Assembly: GCF_009917485.1 (NCBI RefSeq)
Contig: NZ_QZDT01000016.1
Coordinates: 1-64,000 of the forward strand
DNA from: Parablautia muri
Lineage (GTDB): Bacteria > Bacillota > Clostridia > Lachnospirales > Lachnospiraceae
Reading direction: 5' to 3'
Length of the DNA stretch: 64,000 bases
Shown here: piece by piece, positions 8,745 through 18,162 of the stretch
Position numbering within the stretch: position 1 is the stretch's first letter
Layout of the letters: each line of letters begins with the position of its first letter
Position numbers and translations under genes: made by a program
Notes under the pieces: generated by a model
The model's input: only the letters and a program-made list of their open reading frames with translations
Database searches by the model: none
Told to the model about the DNA's origin: nothing

Positions 8745-9578
8745 ATGGGAAAAATTTTATTGTGTATGGGAAAATATGCCGAACATCCCTATTATATTGA
8801 CAGCGTGCCTGCAAATGTGTATTGTGTGGAGGAACTCTGCTATCTTTTTGCCAGCAATCCTTTTATGATTGACAGGGATATTATGGATAAAAATCTGGCA
8901 AAGTGGCTGGATGTGGAGTGCGGCCTTTCTGAGCTTAGCCATCAGCTCCTGAGCTTATTTAACAGAGGGACCCAGCCCGGAGTTTTTGTCAGCACGATCC
9001 TGGAATACGTCAATTACTGTACGCCTGAAGAAAAGAAGAAAATAGAGGATGTGCTTCAAAACAATATAGGCTTAAACGGTTATGAAAAACAGAAAAGGCA
9101 GGCGGATTTTCTTTTGAAAAATAAAAAATATTCCCAGGCACTGAATGAATACGATGAGCTGCTGCGTGAGCTTCCGGAGACGGAAAGTGCGTTAAAGCCT
9201 CCCATCTGCCATAATGTGGGCGTGATTTATGCAAGATTGTACCAATTTGAAATGGCGGCCAGATATTTTAAGAGAGCCTATGATATGACAGGGAATGAGG
9301 AATCCGGTATTTGTTATCTGGCGGCCAGGAGACTGCATCTAAATGAAAACGCTTATATAGATTTTATTGCGGAGCATGGCGAATATCACGGGTTGTCCTT
9401 GCAGGTGGAAAAGCGTTTAAATGAGTCGAAGGGGGAGTTTGAAGCTTCCCAGGAAAACAGAATGCTCTCGGCGCTTAAATTTTATAAAGATGAAGGAAAT
9501 GTGGCCTCTTATTATGATGACATTGATCAGATTATTATGAAAAAAGAAGATGAATATCGGGAACTGGTTTTGGAATAA
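8745..9578 (+). CDS. TPR-containing cassette protein of unknown function
   Basis: 277 residues. I choose the ATG at 8745 because GGAGGG lies 7 bases upstream. The longer ORF back to 8631 would overlap the previous gene and run through two hairpins. Residues about 130-215 carry TPR-like helix pairs (KQADFLLKNKKYSQALNEYD, then NVGVIYARLYQFEMAARYFK). The N-terminal half is helical with two cysteines and no known motif. It is the third gene of the DUF5717 cassette. Function unknown; protein-protein interaction is the likely mode. Confidence 0.55.
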   Translation: MGKILLCMGKYAEHPYYIDSVPANVYCVEELCYLFASNPFMIDRDIMDKNLAKWLDVECGLSELSHQLLSLFNRGTQPGVFVSTILEYVNYCTPEEKKKIEDVLQNNIGLNGYEKQKRQADFLLKNKKYSQALNEYDELLRELPETESALKPPICHNVGVIYARLYQFEMAARYFKRAYDMTGNEESGICYLAARRLHLNENAYIDFIAEHGEYHGLSLQVEKRLNESKGEFEASQENRMLSALKFYKDEGNVASYYDDIDQIIMKKEDEYRELVLE

Positions 9579-9614
9579 AAAACAAACATAAAAGCGGAAT
9601 AGGGAAAGGGTTAT

Positions 9615-10799
9615 ATGGGGTTATTTAAAAAACTGTTTCATTGGAAAAAGAAGAAGGAAGAACCTGAGCTGGCCTCAAATGATTGGAGCGAGATTACCTA
9701 TGACAGACAGGATTATCAGATTGAAAATAAAGATCAGCGCCAGGAATATGTAAAGGGATGTCTTGAGCAGATTGCGGAAGCTTCTAAGGAACTGGAAAAT
9801 CTACAGCTTGAGTACAATATGGTTACTTCCTCTTTGAAGGATATTGAAGAAATTGAGGCTTTGTCCGAGGAGGATGCAACGGAGCTTAGGGAGTGTGCTA
9901 AGAAAATTGACAATCTGGAACGGCAGCAGACCGGATATGAGGAACGAAAGAACCGGATGAGCGAAGAAGAATTCCGGGAGCTTGAGCGCATGGAGGATGA
10001 ATTTGAGGAAGGCTATGAGAAGCTGACCAAGGCGGAGGACTATCAGGATTTGGTGAAAAGGGATCTGCGGAAATTAGACGGAGAGAGACAAGCCTACTAT
10101 TATAGAAGGAGCGAGCTGCGCCGTATCATTGCAGATACCAAATCTATGACCATTGTCTGCACGGTTGCCGTGATTTTATGCATTTTGATTCTTTTTGTTT
10201 TGCAGTATGGCTTCAGGATGGATACGAAGCTGGGATATCTGGCTGCTGCAGCAGTGGGAGCCATTGCTATTACGGCTATTTTTGTCAAGCACAATGATTC
10301 GATCAAGGAGCTGGGACAGGTGGAGAATGGAATCAGCCGTATTATCAACCTGCAAAATACAGTTAAAATCCGGTACGTAAATAACACCCATTTGTTGGAT
10401 TATCTCTATTTTAAATATAATGTTTCCAGTGCCGGGGAGCTGGGGAAAAACTGGAAAAGATATGAGAAGGAAAAAGAGGAGAGGCGCATTTACCAAATCG
10501 CAATTCAGGAGCTTGGAGAGTGGCATAAGGAGCTTATTGACATTTTGCGTTATCATAAAATTGCGGACCCTATGGTCTGGCTGCACCAGGTTCCGGCGCT
10601 GCTTGATAAAAAGGAAATGGTGGAGGTGCGCCACAGTCTGATTATCAGGAGGCAGACCTTGCGTAAGCGCATGGACTACAACAAGGAGGTGATAGCGGGC
10701 AAGGCCCAGGCAGAGGTAAAAGATTTAGTGGAGAGTTACCCAGAGTATGCACAGGAAATATTAGACATTGTGGGGCAGTATGAACAGGATTTTTCTTGA
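9615..10799 (+). CDS. Coiled-coil membrane protein of the cassette
   Basis: 394 residues. The basic N-terminus (MGLFKKLFHWKKKKEE) is followed by a long acidic coiled coil (about residues 35-165). Two adjacent hydrophobic helices (about 177-198 and 207-222) form a hairpin, and a second helical region runs to the end. The two helices place it in the membrane with both helical arms on the same, probably cytoplasmic, side. A GGTTAT ribosome binding region precedes the ATG. As the last gene of the cassette it could anchor the DUF5716/DUF5717/TPR proteins at the membrane. That is inference. Confidence 0.55.
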   Translation: MGLFKKLFHWKKKKEEPELASNDWSEITYDRQDYQIENKDQRQEYVKGCLEQIAEASKELENLQLEYNMVTSSLKDIEEIEALSEEDATELRECAKKIDNLERQQTGYEERKNRMSEEEFRELERMEDEFEEGYEKLTKAEDYQDLVKRDLRKLDGERQAYYYRRSELRRIIADTKSMTIVCTVAVILCILILFVLQYGFRMDTKLGYLAAAAVGAIAITAIFVKHNDSIKELGQVENGISRIINLQNTVKIRYVNNTHLLDYLYFKYNVSSAGELGKNWKRYEKEKEERRIYQIAIQELGEWHKELIDILRYHKIADPMVWLHQVPALLDKKEMVEVRHSLIIRRQTLRKRMDYNKEVIAGKAQAEVKDLVESYPEYAQEILDIVGQYEQDFS

Positions 10800-10947
10800 C
10801 ATGAAAATACCAGTTGCGTCAGAGAGAAAAAATTCTGCTTTTTGTAAGATATATTCATGATTAAAGGCATTTAAAGTGAGTGCATTGGCTGTGATTGTTG
10901 ATGCAGGAATGACAATTTGCCGCATGGCGGCGGAAATGGAGGAAAAC

Positions 10948-11655
10948 ATGAAAAAATTGGAACAGCTTTACGAGGGAAAGGCAAAAAAGGTATTTGCAAC
11001 GGAGGATCCGGACGTGGTTATTGTGGATTACAAGGATGATGCCACCGCTTTTAACGGAGAGAAAAAGGGCACCATTGAGGGTAAAGGTGTTATCAACAAC
11101 CGTATGACCAACCATGTGTTTAAGCTTTTGGAGAAGGAGGGCGTGCCAACCCATCTGATTGAGGAATTAAGCGACAGGGAGACGGCCGTTAAGAAGGTGG
11201 AGATTGTTCCCCTTGAGGTGATTATCCGCAATGTGGCAGCCGGAAGTTTTTCTAAGCGTCTTGGGGTGGAGGAAGGAACCCCTTTTCAGGAGCCTACCAT
11301 TGAGTTTAGTTATAAGAATGACGAATTAGGGGACCCCTTGATCAACAGCTACTTTGCGGTTGCATTAGGACTTGCAACCTGGGAGGAGATTGATACGATC
11401 AAGAAATATGCTTTTAAGGTAAACGAGGTCTTGAAGGCTTATTTCCTGCAGGCAGATATTAAGCTGATTGATTTTAAGATTGAATTTGGACGTTTCCATG
11501 GGGAAATCCTTTTGGCGGATGAGACATCTCCCGATACTTGCCGCTTGTGGGATGTGAACACCAACGAAAAACTGGATAAAGACAGGTTCCGCAGAGACCT
11601 CGGGAACGTGGAGGAAGCTTACAACGAAGTATTCAAACGTCTGGGATTGGCTTAA
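10948..11655 (+). CDS. purC: Phosphoribosylaminoimidazole-succinocarboxamide synthase (SAICAR synthetase)
   Basis: 235 residues, starting at the ATG that follows GGAGGAAAAC (the ORF extends upstream to 10876 without need). It joins CAIR and aspartate using ATP in de novo purine synthesis. Family features visible: [48 protein letters not shown] and [11 protein letters not shown], then [15 protein letters not shown]. The length fits the single-domain bacterial enzyme. It is followed by purF and purB on the same strand, consistent with a short purine operon. I see no purine riboswitch ahead of it. Confidence 0.95.
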   Translation: MKKLEQLYEGKAKKVFATEDPDVVIVDYKDDATAFNGEKKGTIEGKGVINNRMTNHVFKLLEKEGVPTHLIEELSDRETAVKKVEIVPLEVIIRNVAAGSFSKRLGVEEGTPFQEPTIEFSYKNDELGDPLINSYFAVALGLATWEEIDTIKKYAFKVNEVLKAYFLQADIKLIDFKIEFGRFHGEILLADETSPDTCRLWDVNTNEKLDKDRFRRDLGNVEEAYNEVFKRLGLA

Positions 11656-11773
11656 GATTTTGAAAAGGATTTGGCGTGGACTTGTGTTGTTAAGCAACGG
11701 ATGCAGATGAGAGGAACCATAAAGAGATTATGAAAGATGTGGCGCTGTGACTGGGAAGGTAGAGGATGACAGA

Positions 11774-13228
11774 ATGGAAAAACGGTGCGTGATGGATGGT
11801 GCGGAGATGCAGATGGATAAGCCCGGTGAGGAGTGCGGCGTTTTTGGGGCTTATGATTTTGACGGCGGAGATGTGGCGCCGAGCATTTATTACGGTTTGC
11901 TGGCGCTCCAGCACAGAGGTCAGGAAAGCTGTGGCATTGCGGTGAGTGATACCACCGGCCCTAAGGGCAAAGTGCTTTGCACAAAGGATATGGGGCTTAT
12001 AAATGAAGTTTTCACCCCGGAAATTTTGGAAAAATTGCGGGGGGATATTGGAGTGGGGCATGTGCGCTATTCCACAGCCGGAAGCTCCACAAGGGAAAAC
12101 GCCCAGCCGCTGGTATTAAATTATGTGAAGGGCACGCTGGGGCTTGCTCACAATGGAAATTTGATCAATGCGCCAGAGCTTCATCGGGAGCTTGCATATA
12201 CTGGAGCAATTTTCCAGACTACCATTGATTCGGAAGTGATTGCCTATCATATAGCAAGGCAGCGGCTGAATACTAAGAGCGTGGAGGAGGCGGTGGCCCA
12301 GGCCATGGAAAAGATAAAAGGGGCTTATTCCCTGATTATCATGTCTCCCCGCAAGCTGATTGGAGCAAGGGATCCTTTTGGTTTCAGGCCTTTGTGTATT
12401 GGAAAACGGGATAATACTTATTTCCTGGCTTCGGAAACCTGCGCCCTTGACACCATTGGGGCGGAGCATGTGCGTGATGTGGCGCCCGGTGAGATTGTCA
12501 CCATTTCCCCGGAGAAGGGAATTGAGTCGGATACAAGCATGTGTATTCCCATAAAGCATCAAGCACGTTGTGTGTTTGAGTATATTTATTTTGCACGGCC
12601 GGATACCTACATTGACGGTATGAGCGTTTATCATTCCCGTATCATGGCCGGGAAATTTTTGGCCATGGACAGTCCTGTGGAAGCAGATTTGGTGGTAGGT
12701 GTTCCGGAGTCCGGAAATTGTGCGGCACTTGGCTACTGCCTGCAATCGGGCATTCCTTACGGACAGGCTTTTGTAAAAAACGGTTATGTGGGCAGAACCT
12801 TTATAAAACCCGGGCAAAAAAGCCGGGAGAGCAGTGTGCAGGTGAAGCTCAATGTTCTGCGGGAAGCGGTGGACGGAAAAAGAATTATTATGATTGACGA
12901 TTCCATTGTGCGCGGTACCACCTCCGACCGGATTGTACATATGTTAAGGGAAGCAGGGGCAAAGGAAGTGCATATGCGGGTCAGTTCGCCACCTTTTTTG
13001 TGGCCCTGCTATTTTGGAACGGATGTGCCTGCAAGGGATCAGCTGATTGCCTGCAATCGTTCCGTTGAGGAAATCTGTCAGATAATCGGGGCGGATTCGC
13101 TTGGTTATCTGCGGATAGAGCGGCTGGGGGAAATTGTGGGAGATAGGCCAATCTGTAAGGGGTGCTTTACAGGGAAATATCCCTTAGAGCCGCCTGCGGA
13201 GGATATTCGCGGAGAGTTTGAAAGTTAG
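11774..13228 (+). CDS. purF: Amidophosphoribosyltransferase
   Basis: 484 residues from the ATG at 11774 (a GTG at 11747 is possible). It transfers glutamine amide nitrogen to PRPP, the first step of purine synthesis. The motif EECGVFG holds the N-terminal nucleophile cysteine at about residue 21, so a short propeptide would be removed first, as in the Bacillus enzyme. The glutaminase domain (LLALQHRGQES, GLAHNGNL) is followed by the PRTase domain with IIMIDDSIVRGTTSDR. C-terminal cysteines in CYFGTD, LIACNR and ICKGCF fit the iron-sulphur subtype. Compare the paralogue at 14837, which lacks the cysteine. Confidence 0.95.
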   Translation: MEKRCVMDGAEMQMDKPGEECGVFGAYDFDGGDVAPSIYYGLLALQHRGQESCGIAVSDTTGPKGKVLCTKDMGLINEVFTPEILEKLRGDIGVGHVRYSTAGSSTRENAQPLVLNYVKGTLGLAHNGNLINAPELHRELAYTGAIFQTTIDSEVIAYHIARQRLNTKSVEEAVAQAMEKIKGAYSLIIMSPRKLIGARDPFGFRPLCIGKRDNTYFLASETCALDTIGAEHVRDVAPGEIVTISPEKGIESDTSMCIPIKHQARCVFEYIYFARPDTYIDGMSVYHSRIMAGKFLAMDSPVEADLVVGVPESGNCAALGYCLQSGIPYGQAFVKNGYVGRTFIKPGQKSRESSVQVKLNVLREAVDGKRIIMIDDSIVRGTTSDRIVHMLREAGAKEVHMRVSSPPFLWPCYFGTDVPARDQLIACNRSVEEICQIIGADSLGYLRIERLGEIVGDRPICKGCFTGKYPLEPPAEDIRGEFES

Positions 13229-13300
13229 AATGGTAACAATATAAATGCTGGATATTTGCTGATGGCCTGATGAAAAAGCCAGGCAGTATGGAGGAGTTTT

Positions 13301-14752
13301 ATGAGTACAGACAGATATGTCAGCCCTTTGTCTGAGCGTTATGCCAGTAGGGAAATGCAGTACATTTTTTCACCTGATATGAAATTCAGAACGTGGAGGA
13401 AGTTGTGGATTGCCTTAGCGGAGACGGAGATGGAGCTTGGTCTTTCCCAGGACGGCAAGCCTGTTATCACGCAGGAACAGATTGACGAGCTAAAGGCCCA
13501 TGCGGAGGATATCAACTACCAGGTGGCGAAAGCAAGGGAAAAGGAAGTGCGCCATGATGTAATGAGCCATGTGTATGCCTATGGACAGCAATGCCCAAAG
13601 GCAGCAGGCATTATTCATTTGGGAGCCACCAGCTGTTATGTAGGGGATAACACAGATATCATTGTAATGACAAAGGCGCTTTTACTGGTGAAGAAAAAGC
13701 TGGTAAATGTACTTGATGTGCTTGCAGATTTTGCAGATAAGTATAAGGGACAGCCTACTTTAGCGTTTACTCATTTTCAGCCGGCGCAGCCTACTACGGT
13801 GGGAAAACGCGCCACCTTGTGGATGCAGGAGTTTTTACTTGATTTGGAGGATCTTAATTACGTCTTATCTGGTATGAAGCTTTTAGGCTCTAAGGGGACA
13901 ACCGGCACACAGGCGTCCTTTCTTGAGCTGTTTGATGGAAATCATGAGCTGGTGGACAAAATTGACCCTATGATTGCGGAGAAGATGGGCTTTAAGGAGT
14001 GCTATGCCGTATCGGGGCAGACCTATTCAAGGAAGGTAGATACCAGAGTTGCCAACGTACTTGCAGGAATTGCTGCAAGCGCCCATAAAATGTCCAATGA
14101 CATTAGGCTGCTGCAGCATTTAAAGGAAGTGGAGGAGCCCTTTGAAAAGAGTCAGATTGGTTCCTCGGCCATGGCCTATAAGAGGAATCCCATGAGAAGC
14201 GAGCGGATTGCCTCGCTGGCCCGGTATGTGATGGTGGATGCTTTCAATCCTGCAATTACATCGGCGGTTCAGTGGTTTGAAAGAACGTTGGATGATTCTG
14301 CCAACAAACGACTTTCCATACCGGAGGGCTTTCTTGCAGTTGACGGTATCCTGGATTTGTGTTTAAATGTGGTGGATGGCCTGGTGGTTTATCCGAAGGT
14401 AATCGAAAAGCATATGATGAGCGAATTGCCTTTCATGGCTACGGAAAATATTATGATGGATGCAGTAAAGCTAGGAGGCAATCGTCAGGAGCTTCATGAG
14501 AAAATCAGGGAGCTTTCTATGGAAGCAGGAAGAAATGTGAAGGTTTTAGGAAAGGAAAACAATCTTTTGGAGCTGATTGCAGCAGATCCCGCTTTCCCTA
14601 TGAGCCTCGCGGATTTACAAAAGACAATGGAGCCCTCCAGGTATGTAGGGCGGGCAAAGGAGCAGGTAGAAAGCTTCCTTGACAAAGTAATAAAACCTAT
14701 ACTGGATGAGAATAAGGAGCTGCTTGGTGTAAAAGCAGAAATTAACGTTTAA
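13301..14752 (+). CDS. purB: Adenylosuccinate lyase
   Basis: 483 residues, ATG after GGAGG. It splits SAICAR and adenylosuccinate, giving fumarate. The fumarase-superfamily signature GSSAMAYKRNPMRSE carries the catalytic serine loop. HDVMSHVYAYG and HLGATSCYVGDNTD hold the general base region and substrate contacts. TTGTQASFLELF is also typical. The length fits the long clostridial PurB form. It is third in the purC-purF-purB series. Confidence 0.95.
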   Translation: MSTDRYVSPLSERYASREMQYIFSPDMKFRTWRKLWIALAETEMELGLSQDGKPVITQEQIDELKAHAEDINYQVAKAREKEVRHDVMSHVYAYGQQCPKAAGIIHLGATSCYVGDNTDIIVMTKALLLVKKKLVNVLDVLADFADKYKGQPTLAFTHFQPAQPTTVGKRATLWMQEFLLDLEDLNYVLSGMKLLGSKGTTGTQASFLELFDGNHELVDKIDPMIAEKMGFKECYAVSGQTYSRKVDTRVANVLAGIAASAHKMSNDIRLLQHLKEVEEPFEKSQIGSSAMAYKRNPMRSERIASLARYVMVDAFNPAITSAVQWFERTLDDSANKRLSIPEGFLAVDGILDLCLNVVDGLVVYPKVIEKHMMSELPFMATENIMMDAVKLGGNRQELHEKIRELSMEAGRNVKVLGKENNLLELIAADPAFPMSLADLQKTMEPSRYVGRAKEQVESFLDKVIKPILDENKELLGVKAEINV

Positions 14753-14778
14753 TAAGGAACTCTGTAGTAGTTAGAAAC

Positions 14779-14807
14779 GTAACAGTTCAGATAAGCAGAA
14801 CTGTCAC
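14779..14807. repeat. GTAACAGTTC dispersed hairpin
   Basis: GTAACAGTTC (14779-14788) pairs with GAACTGTCAC (14798-14807) with one mismatch. The same arm pair occurs at about 48707-48734. It lies just before the PurF paralogue and may also act as a weak terminator of purB. Confidence 0.45.
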
Positions 14808-14836
14808 AGCAAAGCAACATCGCAGGAGGTATATTT

Positions 14837-16243
14837 TTGGGTGGATTTTTTGGAGCAGCTTTAAAGTCAGATTGTGTGTTTGACTTGTTTTTTGGAACGG
14901 ACTATCATTCTCACTTGGGGACAAGGAGAGCGGGAATGGCGGTATACAGTAAAGAATATGGTTTTGACCGGGCAATTCATAACATAGAAAATTCCCCTTT
15001 TCGTACCAAGTTTGACAAGGATGTAAATGAAATGCATGGCAGTCTTGGGATTGGGTGTATTTCGGATTATGAGCCTCAGCCCCTTTTGGTGCGTTCCCAC
15101 CACGGTACTTTCGCTATCACAACAGTGGGAAAAATCAACAATATGGACAAAATCGTGGAAAAAGTGTTTACGGAGGGACATGCCCATTTTTTGGAAATGA
15201 GCGGCGGTGATATCAATGCAACAGAGCTGGTGGCAGCAGTGATTAATCAAAAGGATAATCTGATTGAAGGAATTACCTACGCCCAGGAACTGATAGATGG
15301 TTCCATAACCATATGCCTTTTGACCCCGAAGGGGATTTATGCCGCCAGGGATAAGCTGGGAAGAACACCGGTTGCAATCGGAAAGAAAGAAGAAGGATAT
15401 TGTATTTCTTTTGAAAGCTTTGCCTATTTAAATTTAGGCTATACCCATGAGCGGGAGCTCGGACCAGGGGAAGTAGCGATTGTGACACCGGAGGAAGTGC
15501 ACACGCTTGTAAAACCTGGCGGGGATATGAAAATCTGCACCTTTCTTTGGGTTTATTATGGATATCCATCTTCCTCTTATGAAGGGGTAAGCGTTGAGAA
15601 AATGCGTTATAACTGCGGTGCGCTCCTTGCAAAAAGAGATAATGTATCGCCGGATAATGTGGCAGGAGTGCCGGACTCTGGCATTGCACATGCGGTTGGC
15701 TATTCCAATGAGTCGGGCATTCCTTTTTCACGTCCATTTATTAAATATACGCCTACCTGGCCAAGGTCCTTTATGCCGACCATGCAAAGCCAGCGGAATC
15801 TGATTGCAAAGATGAAGCTGATACCGGTTCATGACCTGATTCAAAATAAAAGCCTGCTTTTGATTGATGATTCCATTGTACGAGGCACACAGCTTCGGGA
15901 AACCACAGAGTTTCTTTATCAGAGCGGGGCAAAGGAAGTACATATAAGGCCTGCCTGCCCGCCGCTTTTGTACGGATGTAAATATTTGAACTTTTCAAGG
16001 TCCTCATCAGAAATGGACTTGATAACAAGACGGATTATCAAGGAGATGGAGGGAGATGCCAAAAATGTGAACTTAAGCGCCTACTCCGACCCGGAGACAC
16101 CGGAGTATCAGGAAATGGTAAAGAGAATCGGTGTGCAGCTTAATTTCACCTCCCTGCGGTACCATAGGCTGGACGATATGATTGAGTCGGTGGGAATCGA
16201 TAAATGTAAGCTTTGTACTTATTGCTGGGATGGAAAGGAATAG
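14837..16243 (+). CDS. PurF-like amidophosphoribosyltransferase paralogue lacking the catalytic Cys
   Basis: 468 residues with a TTG start 6 bases after AGGAGGT. The protein begins MGGFFGAALKSDCVFDLFFG, which aligns with ECGVFGAYDF of the canonical PurF. The nucleophile cysteine is glycine here. The rest of the class II glutaminase fold remains (HSHLGTRRAGM, GTFAITTVGKINN) and the PRPP site is intact (LLLIDDSIVRGTQLRE). C-terminal cysteines (ACPPLLYGC, CKLCTYC) suggest an iron-sulphur site. It cannot use glutamine by the normal mechanism. It may use free ammonia, partner with another glutaminase, or be regulatory. Similar GGFFG proteins are, from memory, widespread in gut Firmicutes and Bacteroidetes. 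Confidence 0.8.
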   Translation: MGGFFGAALKSDCVFDLFFGTDYHSHLGTRRAGMAVYSKEYGFDRAIHNIENSPFRTKFDKDVNEMHGSLGIGCISDYEPQPLLVRSHHGTFAITTVGKINNMDKIVEKVFTEGHAHFLEMSGGDINATELVAAVINQKDNLIEGITYAQELIDGSITICLLTPKGIYAARDKLGRTPVAIGKKEEGYCISFESFAYLNLGYTHERELGPGEVAIVTPEEVHTLVKPGGDMKICTFLWVYYGYPSSSYEGVSVEKMRYNCGALLAKRDNVSPDNVAGVPDSGIAHAVGYSNESGIPFSRPFIKYTPTWPRSFMPTMQSQRNLIAKMKLIPVHDLIQNKSLLLIDDSIVRGTQLRETTEFLYQSGAKEVHIRPACPPLLYGCKYLNFSRSSSEMDLITRRIIKEMEGDAKNVNLSAYSDPETPEYQEMVKRIGVQLNFTSLRYHRLDDMIESVGIDKCKLCTYCWDGKE

Positions 16244-16310
16244 AAAGTTTATTTTGTAGACTGCCTATGAAAGGGCGTGATGGTTCATTGGGCAGTTCCT
16301 AGTAACATTC

Positions 16311-16415
16311 GGGGCGATATTCCAAGTTTTGCTTCGCAAAAATGGCCCCTCACACCTGAATCATGTTCTCACGGAATGCGCAGTAAATGCGCATTCCTGA
16401 CCCGTGAAAAGTAAC
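16311..16415. repeat. Composite structured intergenic repeat
   Basis: Three parts in order: GGGGC (16311-16315) paired with GCCCC (16345-16349) enclosing a TTTTGC-TTC-GCAAAA hairpin; GGAATGCGCA/TGCGCATTCC (16373-16397), a perfect 10-bp stem with a GTAAA loop; and GTGAAAAGTAAC (16404-16415). The layout is echoed at 48619-48734. With the rho promoter, it accounts for the 376-bp gap between the PurF paralogue and rho. Confidence 0.5.
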
Positions 16416-16455
16416 CGTTTATACGATTATTTTCCTAAATCAGGCCGCTTGGTTC

Positions 16456-16484
16456 TTGTTATTTTTTGGGTTATGTTGTATAAT
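16456..16484 (+). promoter_or_regulatory. Promoter of rho
   Basis: TTGTTA (16456-16461), a 17-bp spacer and a perfect TATAAT (16479-16484). The predicted leader to the rho ATG is about 130 nt, long enough for autoregulation by Rho, although no attenuator is obvious. Confidence 0.65.
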
Positions 16485-16619
16485 CCTTATATAAACATTT
16501 CAGATGACAAATCGCAATAAATTCCCGAAAGAAAACAGATAAATTTATTAGCTTTGCAAGAGAGTTCTCATTTGTGTATACACTTATTTTGCGGGCTTAA
16601 GAAAGAATGGAGGATTTTA

Positions 16620-18155
16620 ATGAGAGAGAAATACGAGTCGTTGGCGCTTGCAGACTTAAAGGCTATTGCAAAAGCCAGAGGGCTTAAAGGAACATCCACG
16701 ATGAAAAAGGCGGAGCTCATAGAGCTTATGCTGGCGGAAGATGAAAAGGATAAGGAGAAGGCTCAGGGAAGGAATGCTGGGCCGGGAGCTTTGCCTGCGA
16801 AACAGAATGCTTCGGAGAAACCGGAGAGAAGGAATGAACGGAGCGAGGAAAAGCCGGACAATCAGTCAGGTAACCGGGGAGAAGATAAATCGAATAATCG
16901 GGAGAACAGAGCAGAAAAGGCGGAGTATAGAGCAGAACGCGGGGAAAGAGCGGAATATAAGACAGGTCGGACAGAGGGAAAAAGCGATGAGACAAAGATA
17001 GAGGAGGACAAGTTTCCTGCGGACTTAGACAGTGGTATTGCTGCCAGCGGTATTTTAGAGGTTATGCCGGACGGGTATGGGTTTATCCGCTGTGAGAATT
17101 TTTTGCCGGGAGACCATGATGTATATGTGGCGCCCAGCCAGATTCGCCGGTTTGGCTTAAAGACGGGCGACATCTTAGAGGGAAATACCCGGGTCAGAAC
17201 CCAGGGGGAAAAGTTTGCGGCCCTTCTATATGTAAAATCTATTAACGGCTATGCGCCGGAGGTGGCGGCAAGAAGATGTAATTTCGAGGACATGACGCCT
17301 ATTTTCCCCAATAAAAGGCTGCATCTGGAAATGCCCGGGGCAAGCGTTGCCATGCGGATCATGGACTTGATCAGCCCTGTGGGAAAGGGACAGCGAGGTA
17401 TGATCGTATCTCCTCCCAAAGCAGGAAAGACCACACTTTTAAAAGATGTGGCAAAGTCCGTAAAGCGCAATGCGCCGGAGGTCCACTTGATTATTCTCTT
17501 GATTGACGAGCGCCCCGAGGAGGTGACGGATATCAAAGAGGCAATCGAGGGCCCTAATGTGGAGGTGATTTACTCAACCTTTGACGAACTGCCGGAGCAT
17601 CACAAGCGTGTGTCGGAGATGGTAATAGAGCGGGGAAAACGTCTGGTGGAGCATAAAAAGGACGTTATGATCCTGATAGACAGTATCACAAGGCTTACCA
17701 GAGCTTATAACCAAACCGTACCGCCAAGCGGGCGTACTTTGTCAGGCGGTCTTGACCCGGCAGCCTTACATATGCCTAAAAGATTTTTCGGCGCTGCCAG
17801 AAACATGCGGGAGGGCGGCTCTCTTACCATACTTGCCACCGCGCTTGTGGATACGGGCAGCAAGATGGATGACGTGGTGTATGAGGAATTTAAAGGAACC
17901 GGTAATATGGAGCTTGTGCTTGACAGGAAACTGTCCGAGCGAAGGGTATTTCCGGCGATTGACGTTCCGAAATCCAGTACAAGGCGGGAGGATCTTTTGC
18001 TTGCCCCGGATGAATTAGAAGCAATCAATATTATGCGAAAGGCCCTGAACGGCCTGAAGCCGGAGGAAGCTGTGGATAAGATTCTGGACATGTTTGCAAA
18101 GACCAGAAACAACCAGGAGTTTGTAAATCTTGTGAAAAAAATAAAATGGTTCTAA
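16620..18155 (+). CDS. rho: Transcription termination factor Rho
   Basis: 511 residues, ATG after GGAGGATTTTA. Hexameric RNA-dependent ATPase that ends transcription. Layout: an N-terminal Rho_N/SAP-like helical domain (ALADLKAIAKARGLKGTSTM), a low-complexity insert of about 90 residues (about 45-138) rich in E, R, N, K and G, the cold-shock RNA-binding domain (GILEVMPDGYGFIR), then the ATPase with Walker A SPPKAGKTTLLKD, IDERPEEVTD and SITRLTRAYN. The charged insert makes it longer than E. coli Rho (419 aa). It resembles the inserts of some Firmicute and actinobacterial Rho proteins. Confidence 0.96.
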   Translation: MREKYESLALADLKAIAKARGLKGTSTMKKAELIELMLAEDEKDKEKAQGRNAGPGALPAKQNASEKPERRNERSEEKPDNQSGNRGEDKSNNRENRAEKAEYRAERGERAEYKTGRTEGKSDETKIEEDKFPADLDSGIAASGILEVMPDGYGFIRCENFLPGDHDVYVAPSQIRRFGLKTGDILEGNTRVRTQGEKFAALLYVKSINGYAPEVAARRCNFEDMTPIFPNKRLHLEMPGASVAMRIMDLISPVGKGQRGMIVSPPKAGKTTLLKDVAKSVKRNAPEVHLIILLIDERPEEVTDIKEAIEGPNVEVIYSTFDELPEHHKRVSEMVIERGKRLVEHKKDVMILIDSITRLTRAYNQTVPPSGRTLSGGLDPAALHMPKRFFGAARNMREGGSLTILATALVDTGSKMDDVVYEEFKGTGNMELVLDRKLSERRVFPAIDVPKSSTRREDLLLAPDELEAINIMRKALNGLKPEEAVDKILDMFAKTRNNQEFVNLVKKIKWF

Positions 18156-18162
18156 AAAGTAC

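Noticed and set aside
12116-12940. Long minus-strand ORF opposite purF
   Set aside because: It is a shadow of the purF coding frame, with no ribosome binding site and a protein of no recognisable composition.
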